NCBI GenBank assembly: GCA_004352715.1
Contig: SCFE01000049.1
Location: forward strand, 604,831 to 668,830
Length of the DNA stretch: 64,000 nucleotides
DNA from: Hofstenia miamia
Lineage: Eukaryota; Xenacoelomorpha; Acoela
Direction of reading: 5' to 3'
Made by a program: the position numbers and the translations under genes. The notes under the pieces were generated by a model. The model did not search any database, had not been told where the DNA came from, and was given only the letters and a program-made list of their open reading frames with translations. Each line of letters opens with the position of its first letter. The first letter of the stretch is position 1. This document shows, piece by piece, positions 44,860 through 56,630 of the stretch.

Positions 44860-46268
44860 GTAATTCTTCAGATGTCGATTCTGACTATGCACCGTCTTAT
44901 CTTTCTCTTCATTCCTTTAAAATGCCATTTCAGTCACCAGCAATTTGGACAGAGCATTGAAGTCATAGTGAAAACGAGTGCTATTTCTGTACTGTCAAAT
45001 GGCCAAAGCTAAATGCAACAGCTAATTATATTGAATGGCTCAGTTGCAAACTTCCTTCTCAAGATGCTCCTGACCTAGTTCTTCGTACTGTTCCTTTGGA
45101 GCCAAGTTCTGATTCCAGTACCATCTCCATGGACGAAAATGATTCATGTGAAACAACAAAAGTAAATGATAATTTTGTTTGGTATAAGGATTCATTTGCT
45201 GATGTCTGTCGAGAGCTACATCTAAGCATACTCAAATCTATGAAATGTCTTTCGATGCTCAAAGTCGATCCAGTTTTGCAAGAGAGAATGAATTTAATTT
45301 CAGTGCGAAGCATTAAACTACGGAGTCACTCTACTGTCATATTTTACTAAATCTGGCCCATACTCCTTCTGCCATGATATTAATGGGCTGTTTGTTCATT
45401 TGAACGTAGTTTACGACAAAAACTATTGGTGTCTTTTTATTAACTCATCGACTACACGTTTAAAAGCCGCACTGATGTGCCAAAATAACATCTTGCCGAC
45501 CTTCCCAATTGCTTATGCACAAGTGAAGGAAGACAGAGAGTCAATCAAAAAGCTCATTTACATAATTTCTTACTCCAGTCATGAGGGGTCGTTATGTGCG
45601 ATTTAAAAGTCAGAAATTTTCTTTCTGGTTTAAAATCTGGATATTCTAATCCATCCTGTTTTTATTGCATGTTTGACTCTCGAAACAGCTATCCAGACTT
45701 TGATCCTAACTATGTTTGGCCTTTAGGAAAGGAATTTTACTTTGATCCAATTTTCCCATATCAAAGATGATAATACCATTTTTGCATGTAAAACTTGGCA
45801 TTTTTCAACAATTTGTCAAGGCATTGCCTAAGGACTCTTCAATGTTCGTCCATTTGGCTAAAACGTTTCAAAAGTAATTTGAAAAGCTCAGCAATGGCAT
45901 CTTTACTGGGCCAGAAATTTGGTCTCTTGAAAAGGACATAATATTTCGCTCTTTTTTGAATTCCGATCAGCAGTGTGCTTTCTGTCCCTTTGTCATTGTG
46001 TCCTGTGCAAAAAGGTAAGAGATGATTGACAATTGCTTGTTGACAATTTTATCTTTCCCTTGCAAAATCTGGGTTGTAGAAAGATGACAAACAAAATGCA
46101 TTTTATCTTTAAGCACAAAGAGAAATATCAGTCTTTCGTTTCAGTGTTCTCTAATGAGAACGCTGAACGTCTTCATAAAGATATGGATAGCATTGAACAT
46201 CATTATGGAAATCCTCTTTCTAAAGAAATGATGGCTGATTTCATTTTAACAATTTTAAAAGATATATA
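44860..46268 (+). pseudogene. Unnamed metazoan repeat protein, D/D/E-like, broken
   Basis: From memory this resembles a high-copy unnamed protein family in cnidarian and arthropod genomes. Blocks in order: GLFVHLNVVYDKNYWCLFIN (45389-45448), CDLKVRNFLSGLKSGYSNPS (45597-45656) followed by CFYCMFDSR (Cys pair), WPLGKEF, LHVKLGIFQQFVKALPKD (45783-45836), TGPEIWSLEKDI, then HFIFKHKEKYQSF and SNENAERLHKDMDSIEHHYG (46153-46212). Acidic positions in FIN/D-SS, C-D-LKV and N-E-NAERLHKD could be an RNase H-type DDE triad, but this is inference; the first is Asn here. Frame breaks lie near 45340, 45590-45605, 45770 and 45880-46035. It is the recognisable coding unit of the 6.35-kb transposon. Confidence 0.6.
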
Positions 46269-46854
46269 AATGTTTAAAATTTATTCAATCTATTAAGATA
46301 GGCTATAGATGACATAATTGCAGAATTTTTGTGCGCCATCTATCGAAAGTAGTCACAAAATATTTCGTCTGATTTCATTTGGACTTTGCAGCGAGGAACC
46401 TAGTGTTTCTCCTCATCACGAATGACATTTTCGTGACTGGAAGAGACAGTTTTTTTGTTTTTTCACTTCTTATTGTTTTGCAATATATATATAGGATTAA
46501 AATATTGATTTTTGGATTACATATTACAATTGATTCTGTTAAAATAATGCATAAATTCATAAATAATTATTTTGCGGCCAATTTACCCGGTAGAATTGAA
46601 AATAAACACGATATTTGAATTCAGCATGAAAAAATAGTCCAAAATAGATCACTTCAAAGCAAGTGAGAGAAATTTTTTTAAATTTGTACTCACTGTGTAA
46701 TCGAGCTTTTCAATGCTAATCGAATCGAATTCAAAGGTCCGCATCACACATGCCTAATATATATATATATAATAAATTCTGGCACTCAGGACCAATTTTG
46801 GTATTGGGTACAAGGCGTTCCCAGCTTTTTTCTGAGGAAGGGAACAATTCTCTT

Positions 46855-46887
<33 letters not shown>

Positions 46888-49042
46888 TGAGTTAGTTGCA
46901 CATATATTCCTACATGTAAAGGTAGTTCATTCATTATTTTGAAGATTTACAGCTATTATTGAAATGAAAAAATATTATTGGGGAAACTGAATAGTTTGCG
47001 CTTTTTGACAGGCTAGACAAAACCTTAGCCCTTGATAACTTTAACCAGAAAATTTAGGGCCAATCACTGTCCGGCCGAAGCCAGCTCAACCCACTCAATT
47101 CCAATTCGGCACATTTCTGTGACACTTGTTAGGGAATTTTCACGATTTTGCGGCTTGCTAGGACAAAGTTAGGTATGTTAGAAACTTCTAATAGAATCTG
47201 CACACTGAAATTGAAAATTCTAAGTGAAGTCTTTCAAGGATATATGATACTAATATACGATTTCAAAACGTTGTTAATGAAAATATATAGCATTCACTAC
47301 AACTGTTGTGTAATAATCTATTTTTTCAATTGTAGCCGTTCTTTTCTAATGACTTATTGCAACCCTAGCCAGCACAGGTTAACAGAAGAAAAGTCATCAG
47401 TGATGATTATTTCCTAGTAAGTTTGTGTTGATATTAAGTACCTTTATCTACATTTTTTAACTTGCCATAGGGTATTTTTATACCCACACCTGCCCGTAAG
47501 GGGTTCATGGGCATCCATACCCCAGAAGGCGCACCCGAATACCCGTAAGCTCAATTTCAACCACTAATTTACAAATAACAAAATACTAAAATATGCAAAA
47601 CCAGTGTTTTTGTCGTTGGTCATCTAACACGATTGTTCGTTTAGCTGTGATGATTTTAGTAGAAGCTAAAATAATATACTAGAATTGATATTTAAGTAAC
47701 TTATTTTATATTCAGGCGCGGTTTCAGGGATTACGATAGTCCCCTTCGCAAACCATCTAAGTATAATATGTGATTATTTCAATAAAAAATAAATTTTTAG
47801 TGTTTTCCATACGATAGAAACGATTTTTTGAACAATTTTATGCTCTGCCATCAATAAATAATATTTTTAAAAGACTAGCTTTCATGTGTAAAATATAAGC
47901 CTTAGTTTTGTGAAACTCAAATCATTGCCATTTCTGGCAAATATGATTAGAATTTGAATAAATTGCAAATATATAATCGTTTTATAATATAAAATAAAGA
48001 ATTGAAGCCCCTCCCCCATTCAAAATCTTCTAGAACGATGCCTGTTGGCATTAAACATTTATTTATTAGCGACATTTTGATGTAAAACGAAAACATAAAT
48101 AGACATGTAGAAATTTTATTCCATTTTTTGGAATAAAGGAAAGCCTATTTTAATGTGAATTGAGAAAATACCTACATCCTAAGTGATTGCTATTCCTCGC
48201 AAACACTTTAAAATTGGTCAGAAACAAAAATTATTCTCAAGTTTAACAATAATAAAACGTTTCAGGGCGTCTTTAATCATTGAAGGACAAAAATTGTTGC
48301 TAAGTTTCCCATAAAAAGTGGTAAAATTCTTGACATTGTCTTTTTGCATTATTCTCATGTTTTACTAGTTTTATTCTTTCTGTACCCGCCCCACCATCAA
48401 CATTGTTACCCTCCCCTTCGCTACGCCCTTGTCTGGAAGGAGAACATCATCACCCCAAATTCAGTAGTTAACTCATAGTGCAATTCTTCTCTAAAAATAG
48501 ACTACACTCTTTATAAATACAGTCACAACTATTGAGAAAAATATGTTACCTCTAAAATCGCAGTGAGTAATTGACATGATCAATTTAGAACCTCTTTATA
48601 ACATGTAATCAGATTCCATTAAAGGAAGTCAGGAAAATGATTTTTTCTATGGTTTATGCTAAACAAAATTTTTTTTAGATGTTTTAGAAAATTCATGGGG
48701 CCTATAAATTCCCAATTGCCCCAAAATCTAACAAACATTTATTTTGAAGAACAGCAGCACTACATTGAACATTGCTTAATCATTCAGAAAATATTTTTTA
48801 TGCCATGTACTAAAATTGCACGCGAAATCAGTGTTCGTACGCCATCGCGCGAAAGAAATTTTTCGTAGCAAGAAAATATTTCGTGTAGTGCTTAGAATTG
48901 CATTATTAGGAGCAATGTTACAAAATTTGAATTAAATTTTATTTTTACATGGTGATTTTGCTTTTAGCTTTGTTGTCTAGGAGGGGTTGCCTGACATTCC
49001 AGGCGGGTTCGACCCTTCCTAACCCCCGTGGCTACGGGCCTG
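46269..49042. other. Non-coding right half of the 6.35-kb transposon
   Basis: No protein recognised. Contains two (TA)n tracts (46757-46771, 46863-46888), a CCCAGCTTTTTTCTGAGGA word at 46817-46836 shared with the MITE at 52642, and TIR-like words at 47717-47760 and 48395-48435 that suggest nested MITEs. Confidence 0.5.
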
Positions 49043-49050
49043 GCTGGGGT

Positions 49051-49697
49051 TGGACGAATCAATTCGAAATATTGGTTTAAATTGAAAAAATAAATTATTA
49101 AGCAACAGTTTTAGTGAATGCTATATAACTTTGGTTTCAAATTGTACATTAGTATTACTCTTGAAAAAATCCATTTAGAATTTTAACTTTTTATGTGCAG
49201 ATTTTCTTAGAAGTTTCTAAAATACTCTTTAGTCTAGCAAGCTCAAAATTGTAGAAAATTTCTTAACAAGCATCACAAAATCTCCTGAATTGGATTTAAG
49301 TTGGTTGGACGGGATTCACACCTGGCAAGTTTTCTAAAATTTTGTTTGGAGTTACTGAGGGATGAGGGGAAAAGAAATTTCTAAGGATCATCCTACCACA
49401 AAATAAAGAAAGTGTTTGTGTTTAATATTTAGACTAGGATAAGTTAACAGGGGAACCAACTGAACCATTGAGCACATAGCGGTGTATGTGTAGGGAAAAA
49501 TTATTCAGTGTTAGTACTTCGTAGCTTAAGCATTCATTATGCTGGTTCCGTTTGCTAGGCTGAAATTAGGAAAATATGAAAGTGAAAAGTAAATATATGA
49601 AATACTAAAACTCACATTGAATAATAATGTTTTTTCAATAGTTGTAAAATCTTCAGAAGAATCAATTTATCAACTACTTTAGATGTAGGAATATCTA

Positions 49698-49745
<48 letters not shown>

Positions 49746-50959
49746 AATGCTGAACTTGTGGTAGCGGCGCGTGCCATACTCAGCAAGCATTATATTTAAA
49801 AAATAATGAAGAACTGACGAAACTACTGATTAATTATGTTTTTCTATCTATTGAGAAAACAAGAGCATGTTCATTTCATAAGCTACAATAACAGATATTC
49901 AGAGAACAAGGTAATCCAAATTTCTTCTTAGAGAACCAAGGCCTTCGGCCGAAGTGATGAACATTTCTCAGCTCATTTTGGTGATACAATCGCCATAACT
50001 ACGTGTAAACCGCGCTTCCTATATGTATTCATCCTTATACCTATTCCTACTGTCACCCAGACGAAGGGGAATTACCATGAACCATTTAAAGAAGCCCGTT
50101 ATCTTACCAAAGTGATACCCTAAGCGGTGATCATAACGATCAACAATATATTAAAAAATAAAGGTAATAAGACAAAATAATTGGGCCATTTATAAAAAGT
50201 TACTATCCGAAAATTGCTAAAATAATAGGTTAATTAAATCGACGGTTGGGGAAATCTATTAGCAATTCTTCTTACAAAGAATCTCTTAAGCAACAAAATA
50301 CACCTTTTCTTTTACTTAGTATTATATTGGCAATTTTACGATGTTTGCCAAAATAACATATGTCTGTAATATTTCAATTTGATTTACAATTGCTAATTAA
50401 TTTTCATTACGAGATGATAAGTAGATTTATCGGAGCAAATCTCTTAAAACTTGGCATACACTAAACTGTACACTTAAAGACATTGTGAGATGGGAACGAA
50501 AATCTGTGCCTAACTGGTCTCTATTTTCAATATAATTAAAGTATGCAAACGTAGTCTTTAAGCATTAGATCCTTAACCTGATGTATAATTGTAATATTTG
50601 TTCGGTAGGGTTGTTTTGGGCTGAGATAGGAAATTTCCAATCGAGTTAAATCGGGTTGAAGATATAAAATTATTTCCTAAGTATTTTCAAGTAGTTCCTA
50701 TTTCAGTAAAATTCACATACATGTACATGCAAATGATAATTCTTAAACTTAATCCTCATTTACAATAAAATGATACATATGAAGCTTCAATTGAGATTAT
50801 AAATGCTAAATGAAAATTAAAAAATTGATTCATAATAATAGGTAATAAATCTATAAACTTATAGTTCAAAAACTATTAACTCTATACTCAATCTCAAAGC
50901 GCCGCATAAAAGAGAATATTCTTTTTTGTAAATGTCAATAAGCGGTTTCCTACTAATAG
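49051..50959. other. AT-rich intergenic sequence
   Basis: No gene found. (TA)n tract at 49699-49741. Confidence 0.5.
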
Positions 50960-51041
50960 ACAACATGCGGTTTAAGGTTAGAAAAAACATTCTACACTAT
51001 ACAACATGCGGTTTAAGGTTAGAAAAAACATTCTACACTAT
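50960..51041 (+). repeat. Perfect 41-bp tandem duplication
   Basis: 50960-51000 and 51001-51041 are identical (starts ACAACATGCGGTTTAAGG). It lies just upstream of a truncated transposase. Confidence 0.97.
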
Positions 51042-51476
51042 GTCCTATACGTTACGACGACTTTTTATTAATGAAAATTCTATGTCTATGTTAGATGTTA
51101 AGAGATGAATTTATTCCTACTCTTCAAGCAAGACAGATATCATTATCATCACATTTCCAACAAGATGGTGCTCCAGCACATAATTTCTTTACAGATACCT
51201 TTCAGGATCGATGGGTTGGCAAATTTGGACCGATTCCTTGGCCAGCACGTAGTCCTGACCTCTCGTCCTGTGATAAGGCGTTATGGGGTCTGCTAAAGCC
51301 TAGAATCGTAGCAAAGAAGACCTGAAAGGCGTTATTCACGACGAATTTATGCGATTTCCAGTTGAAACTCTCCGAAAAATCAATGACAGAACGTTCAGAC
51401 GAATGCGATTGTGTATTGAACTAGGAGGCCTTCAAGTTGATCCTTATGATAAATTTTTTACATGTTCCTTATAATA
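51042..51476 (+). pseudogene. IS630/mariner-type transposase, C-terminal fragment
   Basis: FQQDGAPAHNFFTDTFQDRW (51152-51211) carries the second catalytic Asp and the N/DGAPAH box. GPIPWPARSPDLSSCDKALW (51229-51288) carries the third Asp, typical of DD-D transposases common in arthropods. A frameshift near 51310-51325 moves the frame to DLKGVIHDEFMRFPVETLRK and GGLQVDPYDKFF, ending near 51473. The N-terminal HTH and first catalytic Asp are missing; the fragment begins beside the 41-bp tandem duplication. Confidence 0.85.
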
Positions 51477-52641
51477 ATTGTTAGAAATTACGTAATCGTT
51501 ACAATAAAGTTTTGAAATATATTTTTTCTTAACTTGTTTTCTTTTTATAGAAATCGTTGTAACTTATGGGCCAGAATGTATGAGCCAAATATTTCGAATA
51601 ATCCCAGTGCTATCAAACGTTAATTTTTCAGCAGAAGCATCAAGGGCTCAATCAGAACGTTGATAAGGAGAAGAAAAAGAACATTGAAAGAAACAGACAT
51701 ATAATGCGAACTATTGCTATCAATTTTTGTGGTAGGCACTGTATTGCTCTTCGCAGTGATTATGAACAACATTACTTCAGATTTTGTGGAATACGTTAGT
51801 AACCCTGGTAATTTTCTTGCTGCTCTTTGTCTTATATCCAAACATGCCGAAATTTTTGCGACAACATCTAAAGGGCATTGGTCTAAAAAATCTAAATGTC
51901 GAAATTATTGGACATGATATCATTCGAAGTAATTTGACAGAAGAGATTAAATGTGCTAAATTTTGTTCTATTCTTACGGATGAAGTCACTAGTCACAACA
52001 GGGAAGAATTATCTCTTTGTTTTCGATTCATTGATAGCAATTAAGATATTAGAAAAGATCTTTTATCTTTCATTTAAGTTCTAAGAATCACTGCAGATGC
52101 AATATCAAAATCAATTATTGATTTTCTTCGAAGAATAAATCTAGATGTCTTCTTTATTTGAGGGCAAGACTATGATAGAGCAGCAAATATGTCAAGCGAT
52201 AAAGCTGGTGTCCAGAAGAAGATTAGAGAATACTCTCCTCGGGCTGGCTATGTCCATTGTAGTGGGCACTGCTTGAATCAGGTGGTTGCACATTCCTGTT
52301 CCTAAGTGATTATTAAGAATACAATCGAACAATTGAAAACTTACTGCCTCATTTTTCTGCAAAGTCCAAAATGAGAATATTTGCTTGAATCAATAGTATC
52401 AATAGCACTCGAAGACATTGCTGCAACACGAACAGCACTGATTGATTTATGTAGAACAAGATGGTGTTCTAGACATCACGCTTATAGTCATTTCTATCAA
52501 TCATATACTTACATAGTTATGTCCCTGGAGAGTATTGCATATGGCGCAAGCATTGAAAATTGTGGTATAAACTATCAGAACGCAAGAGTAAGTCGGAGGC
52601 AATGTCATTGTTAATCAGTATAACATCATTACAATTTCTGC

Positions 52642-52678
52642 CAGGGGCGCACCCAGCTTTTTTTCTGAGGAGGGGAAC

Positions 52679-52709
<31 letters not shown>

Positions 52710-52952
52710 NNNNNNNNNNNNNNNNNNNNNNNNNNNNNNNNNNNNNNNNNNNNNNNNNNNNNNNNNNNNNNNNNNNNNNNNNNNNNNNNNNNNNNNNNNN
52801 NNNNNNNNNNNNNNNNNNNNNNNNNNNNNNNNNNNNNNNNNNNNNNNNNNNNNNNNNNNNNNNNNNNNNNNNNNNNNNNNNNNNNNNNNNNNNNNNNNNN
52901 NNNNNNNNNNNNNNNNNNNNNNNNNNNNNNNNNNNNNNNNNNNNNNNNNNNN

Positions 52953-52987
<35 letters not shown>

Positions 52988-53339
52988 CGTAATATGATTG
53001 TTGTAGGCAGGGGCCTGCACAGGATTTTCCAGTGAGAGGAATATATCCGTCGAGATCACTTGAGTAACCAAAAGCTGGGCAAAGCCCCGCAAAAATTTTT
53101 AAAATATTGACGAATTGGACGCTAAGAAATACATTCCACCACTGCAGTTTTCAATTTCTTATTACTTTTTCTATTTAATCACTCAAAGGCAATTCTGAAA
53201 ATTTGACGGGGAACTTTTTAACATGTCCCCTTGCCTACGCTACTGGTTATAGGAAAACACTTAATGAGAAATGGAAGCATCTCTGCTCTGTTGAGGGGGG
53301 GAACGTTCCCCCACCCCCCCCCCTCTGGGTTCGCCTCTG
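52642..53339. mobile_element. hAT MITE inserted in the hAT transposase relic
   Basis: Ends CAGGGGCGCACCCAG and CTGGGTTCGCCTCTG are inverted repeats with two mismatches. The 8-bp target duplication ATTTCTGC is exact (52634-52641, 53340-53347). Internally it has a (TA)n tract with a 243-N gap (52710-52952), G- and C-rich subterminal runs (53294-53322) and a second MITE nested at 53008-53245. Confidence 0.92.
53008..53245. mobile_element. Nested MITE (238 bp) inside the MITE at 52642
   Basis: Starts CAGGGGCCTGCACAGG and ends CCTACGCTACTG, with flanks GTTGTAGG (53000-53007) and GTTATAGG (53246-53253), a 7-of-8 target duplication. It contains the CCAAAAGCTGGGCAAAGCCCCGC word (53070-53090), related to 42885-42906 and 10764-10787. 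Confidence 0.75.
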
Positions 53340-53498
53340 ATTTCTGCTAACATTTTTGGCCGTGCATCACCTTCTGTCTCATCTCGCTGGTATAACAGTA
53401 AAATTACAAGGAAGAATGCTAGATGTAATGAAAGCTTATGAAGAAATACCAGAAAATATGTTTTTATAAATGTATTTATTTTTTCCTAAAAATATATT

Positions 53499-53711
53499 TT
53501 GAAACCTGTTATGTCCATGATATTTCAAACAACTAACGCAATTGTATTTTTTTTAAAAAGAAATTTAACAATTGAAGATGAAACAATTAGATCAATAATG
53601 GAGCTAGCAGATGAGTTTTTGCAAATGAAATTTGCTTTTATACTGATTAAAGCGTTGGATGATAAATTACCATCTGCGAACATTCGTCTGCAGGTGATCG
53701 ATGTTCATTAA
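53499..53711 (+). CDS. Short ORF, unknown (possible exon or TE remnant)
   Basis: 70 codons containing NLTIEDETIRSIMELADEFL. The ELADEFLQMK and DKLPSANIRLQ pattern loosely recalls the end of a BTB domain and start of BACK, but evidence is weak. It lies directly right of the hAT relic and may have belonged to the same element. Confidence 0.2.
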   Translation: MKPVMSMIFQTTNAIVFFLKRNLTIEDETIRSIMELADEFLQMKFAFILIKALDDKLPSANIRLQVIDVH

Positions 53712-54483
53712 GCATAAACAAACGAAATGCAGTTACATACAGACTCTACGTTAGCATTGAACCGCATAGAAACAAAAAGATTAAAAAGGGACATTTCGCT
53801 ACTAAATCGTCTGTCGGATATATCATTGAGGAATAGACAAAGAGAGCAATTTCACGTGTGGAAGAAACAGGTTCACTGATTTTTTTAATTTCTATATAAC
53901 TTTTGTTTATATACTACAGAAGGACCAAATGATAATCGATATCTGTATTTTGAATTTGAAATTTGGGAACATAATTAATATTTCTTAATAAAATATACAA
54001 ATATAATTAATAATGCAATATTACAATCTACTTGCTTTAAAACACAACTTACATTCGCTGGTATCAACCTCAGAGATAAACGCGGGCCGGACCCATGATT
54101 TAGGAAATTATGGACAGAATAAAATGAATTGTAACAAGCTTGTAAATATACATTTCTGAAATCTCCATAGAAGCAACTATCCAACTTTGTGTAACGTTGC
54201 ATTGAAGACATTTGCCACCTAAGCAATTTCTGCTCAGTCAGAAAGAAATTGTAGTCAAATTGGACTTAGTACTACAGCCAAAAATTTATGTGATGAAATC
54301 GATCAATAAATTTTGACGCGTGGAAAACGGGCTAAAAAAATTCTAACATCGGCCTAAAACGTGTTTGAAATAATAGTTGACGTATTGAAAAATTCCACCC
54401 GTGTCCATCTCTGATCTATCTCATATGTCAAAACATTTATTATTTTCAAAATATCGCAAGTCCTTTCAGTATAAATTTATTAT
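53712..54483. other. Intergenic
   Basis: No gene recognised; a plus-strand stretch at 53730-53880 is partly open but unassigned. Confidence 0.4.
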
Positions 54484-54491
54484 GTCTGGGT

Positions 54492-54845
54492 CAGACTTGT
54501 CAAAGAGCGGAGCTTCTAACGAGCCGAGCTTGATATACAACGAGCCCAAAACGAGCCTATTTTAGGCAAAGCAAGTTTATAGTTCTGCTTGTTAATTTGA
54601 TTACGGAGATTTTTCTTATTTTTTGCAGTCATTACGCTTTTCCTATAATCATATTTAAGAAATGTTTATTAAATATTAGGAAGAGTAACGTAAAAAATTC
54701 TTTGAGCACAATATTTTTAAAAAAATACCGAGCTAAAACGAGTCTCATTCAAAGAATTTATGTGGCGAGCCGAGCCGAGCCGAACTTACGCAAAATTTAA
54801 ACGAGCCGAGCCGAGCTTGGAAATGTCGGCTCGGTGACAAGTCTG
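54492..54845. mobile_element. hAT MITE of the GAGCCGAGC family (354 bp)
   Basis: Starts CAGACTTGTCA and ends TGACAAGTCTG (perfect 11-bp inverted repeat) with an exact 8-bp target duplication GTCTGGGT at 54484-54491 and 54846-54853. Subterminal arrays of GAGCCGAGC on both sides resemble the CGGCTCGGGCTCG stretch at 6241-6263. The small ORF 54597-54800 inside is incidental. Confidence 0.95.
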
Positions 54846-54853
54846 GTCTGGGT

Positions 54854-55463
54854 GCATCATATTACCCGTTATTTGATACATAAAAACAGAATTTTCAATC
54901 CAATTAACTACTTTATAACTTTTGCATAACATTTCGACTTTAGGAGCATATTTTAAAATTACCTAGTCATGTAAAATCGCATTTAACAGCCAAACAAATT
55001 CATGAAATTAAAAAGGACAGTACTGGTGTTGCAAGAGGGCCAAAGATAAATATGTACTCTTCATTGATGCATTCCAATCACAACCTCTTCAATTATTCAA
55101 ATCGACTTCCTAGCAGGTTAGAGTTACTGTAAATATTTATATTAATGTGCACACTGGTAAACAAATTATGCATGCTTGCTTTGCAAAAAATGAAGTTATT
55201 TAAAACATATAGGGCTATGCAGATACCATCACTTTTGTATATAGCATATTTCAACAGTATTTGTGAGAAAAATTTACATGTACACTAAGAATTTACGCTT
55301 TTGCTATGATATATATTCAAGTCTTTGCACAAACAGGTAATATATATATATNNNNNNNNNNNNNNNNNNNNNNNNNNNNNNNNNNNNNNNNNNNNNNNNN
55401 NNNNNNNNNNNNNNNNNNNNNNNNNNNNNNNNNNNNNNNNNNNNNNNNNNNNNNNNNNNNNNN

Positions 55464-55497
<34 letters not shown>

Positions 55498-55527
55498 TTT
55501 GTTGCTTGAATACTAAGCTTCTTTATT
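54854..55527. other. Intergenic with (TA)n tract and 112-N gap
   Basis: No gene. A (TA)n tract at 55341-55495 is interrupted by N 55352-55463. Confidence 0.6.
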
Positions 55528-56061
55528 ATTTTATGAAAAAACAACGAAAATTTTAATTGAGAGTACTTTCGGTACTTACTGTACCATCGCCAGTCGAAAA
55601 ACAAACACTATGTGGTGTTAAAATTATAAATTTACAAATCATTAATTAAACTAAAATAAGTGAAGAGTTTGATTACACTTTGTATTTAAATTGGGTTGGG
55701 GGTAATTCTGCGATCTTGATGCATTTGTGTTTCATTAAAATATTAAAGTCAGTTGTTGATGCTTTATGTATTTTTGAGTGCATATAAATTTCGGATTCAA
55801 GAACATCTCTATGGACACTTACAATCCGAAATTTATATGCACTCAAAAATACATAAAGCATCAACAGAATCAATTTATATTAAGGAAGAGAAACCTCACT
55901 TAAATACTAAATGTCATCAAACTCTTCGCTTATTTTAGTTTAATTAATGATTTGTAAATTTATAATTTTACCACCAAATAATTTTTGTTTTTCGACTGAC
56001 GATGGTACAGTAAGTACCGAAAGTACTCTCAATTAAAATTTTCGTTGTTTTTTCATAAAAA
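55528..56061. repeat. Foldback (long inverted repeat) of about 530 bp
   Basis: The outer arms (55529-55605 and 55985-56060) share TATGAAAAAACAACGAAAAT and GAGAGTACTTTCGGTACTTA in inverted order; the inner arms (55753-55797, 55826-55870) share GAGTGCATATAAATTTCGGA. The loop is about 25-30 bp. The element sits between two (TA)n tracts. Left and right arms diverge around 55670-55745 and 55875-55925. No transposase is present. Confidence 0.88.
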
Positions 56062-56399
56062 AAATATATATATAAATATTAAGGTGTTCAAAAATGTGAA
56101 CTTTTTTCTGAAAATGCAAACTGTAACGCATTTTCTGATCAACTTTTCAACAAATTGACCATAACCGTATTGAATATCTTTTAAAAAAATCACATTTTTT
56201 ATCATCACATTTATACTTAAATGCAATTTTTTCCAACCATTATGTTAACTTTGCTCATGTATATTATATAGAGCAACCTAAAATGATTTTAATATTTAGT
56301 AAAAGTGTACTTTATTTCTATCAATCATTCTGATTTTGGCCGTTTGCCTGCCATGTACAAATATAAACAATGTATAATTTAAGTTCAAAATAATGCTCT
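56062..56399. other. Possible Tc1-type terminus and spacer
   Basis: AAGGTGTTCAAAAATGTGAAC at 56082-56102 resembles ends of Tc1-like elements. No partner terminus found. Confidence 0.35.
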
Positions 56400-56630
56400 A
56401 TTTGTGTAATATGGTTTACTGAAAAATACCAGCATTCAAATATTCACAAATGTTTTCGACTTAAAGTTTCTGTCTTTTGCAAGCATCTTCTTGGTATTAT
56501 TTAGTAACCGTTTTACTGCAGATGCTGACGTCCCATACTTTTTGCAACTTCAGATTTCCTTGTTAGAATTAAATTAATATCAGTAGTTATTTTAGTATAA
56601 CCAGATTTGTCTATGAAAATGTAGATTATA
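56400..56630 (-). pseudogene. Tc1-like transposase N-terminal HTH remnant
   Basis: On minus, KKYGTSASAVKRLLNNTKKM (about 56483-56545) matches the second helix-turn-helix of Tc1-type transposases. Stops flank it. Confidence 0.5.

Larger units (their letters stand above)
42691..49042. mobile_element. 6.35-kb hAT-type DNA transposon
   Basis: Left terminus CAAGCCCGTAGCCA and right terminus (reverse-complemented) CAGGCCCGTAGCCA differ at one base. An exact 8-bp target duplication GCTGGGGT lies at 42683-42690 and 49043-49050. The size suits an autonomous element. Coding content is at 44860-46268. Other contents: a CATGGGCGTACGCGG... start at 42824 leading to the CCAAAGGCGGGGTGAAGC hairpin word (42885-42903), shared with two other places; further TIR-like GC-rich words near 47470-47550 and 48370-48440; a (TA)n tract at 46863-46888. 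Confidence 0.87.
51630..53465 (+). pseudogene. hAT transposase (DUF4371/ZMYM-like), split by MITEs
   Basis: The fragments follow the order of a DUF4371-type hAT transposase. IGHDIIRSNLTEEIKCAKFC and SILTDEVTSHNREELSLCF (51909-52020) hold the first catalytic Asp. DVFFI-stop-GQDYDRAANMSSDKAGVQ (52146-52220) is the GQ.YD..A block. YVHCSGHCLNQVVAHSC (52250-52301) is the conserved Cys/His block, and CRTRWCSRHHAY (52453-52488) the R.RW motif. After a 698-bp MITE (52642-53339) the frame resumes with VHHLLSHLAGITVKLQGRML (53361-53420). Stops at about 52042, 52075, 52160, 52304 and 52360 show decay. The C-terminal dimerisation domain is not identified. Confidence 0.83.

Noticed and set aside
47717-48435. 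Separate hAT MITE inside the 6.35-kb transposon
   Set aside because: CAGGCGCGG and CGCTACGCCCTTG are plausible ends but the flanking 8-mers (TTTATATT, TCTGGAAG) do not match.
49000-49030. GGGTTCGACCC as a tRNA T-arm
   Set aside because: It belongs to the right terminal region of the 6.35-kb transposon; no acceptor or anticodon stems fit.
53499-53711. BTB/BACK protein exon
   Set aside because: Similarity rests on a few residues (ELADEF..MK); too weak to name.
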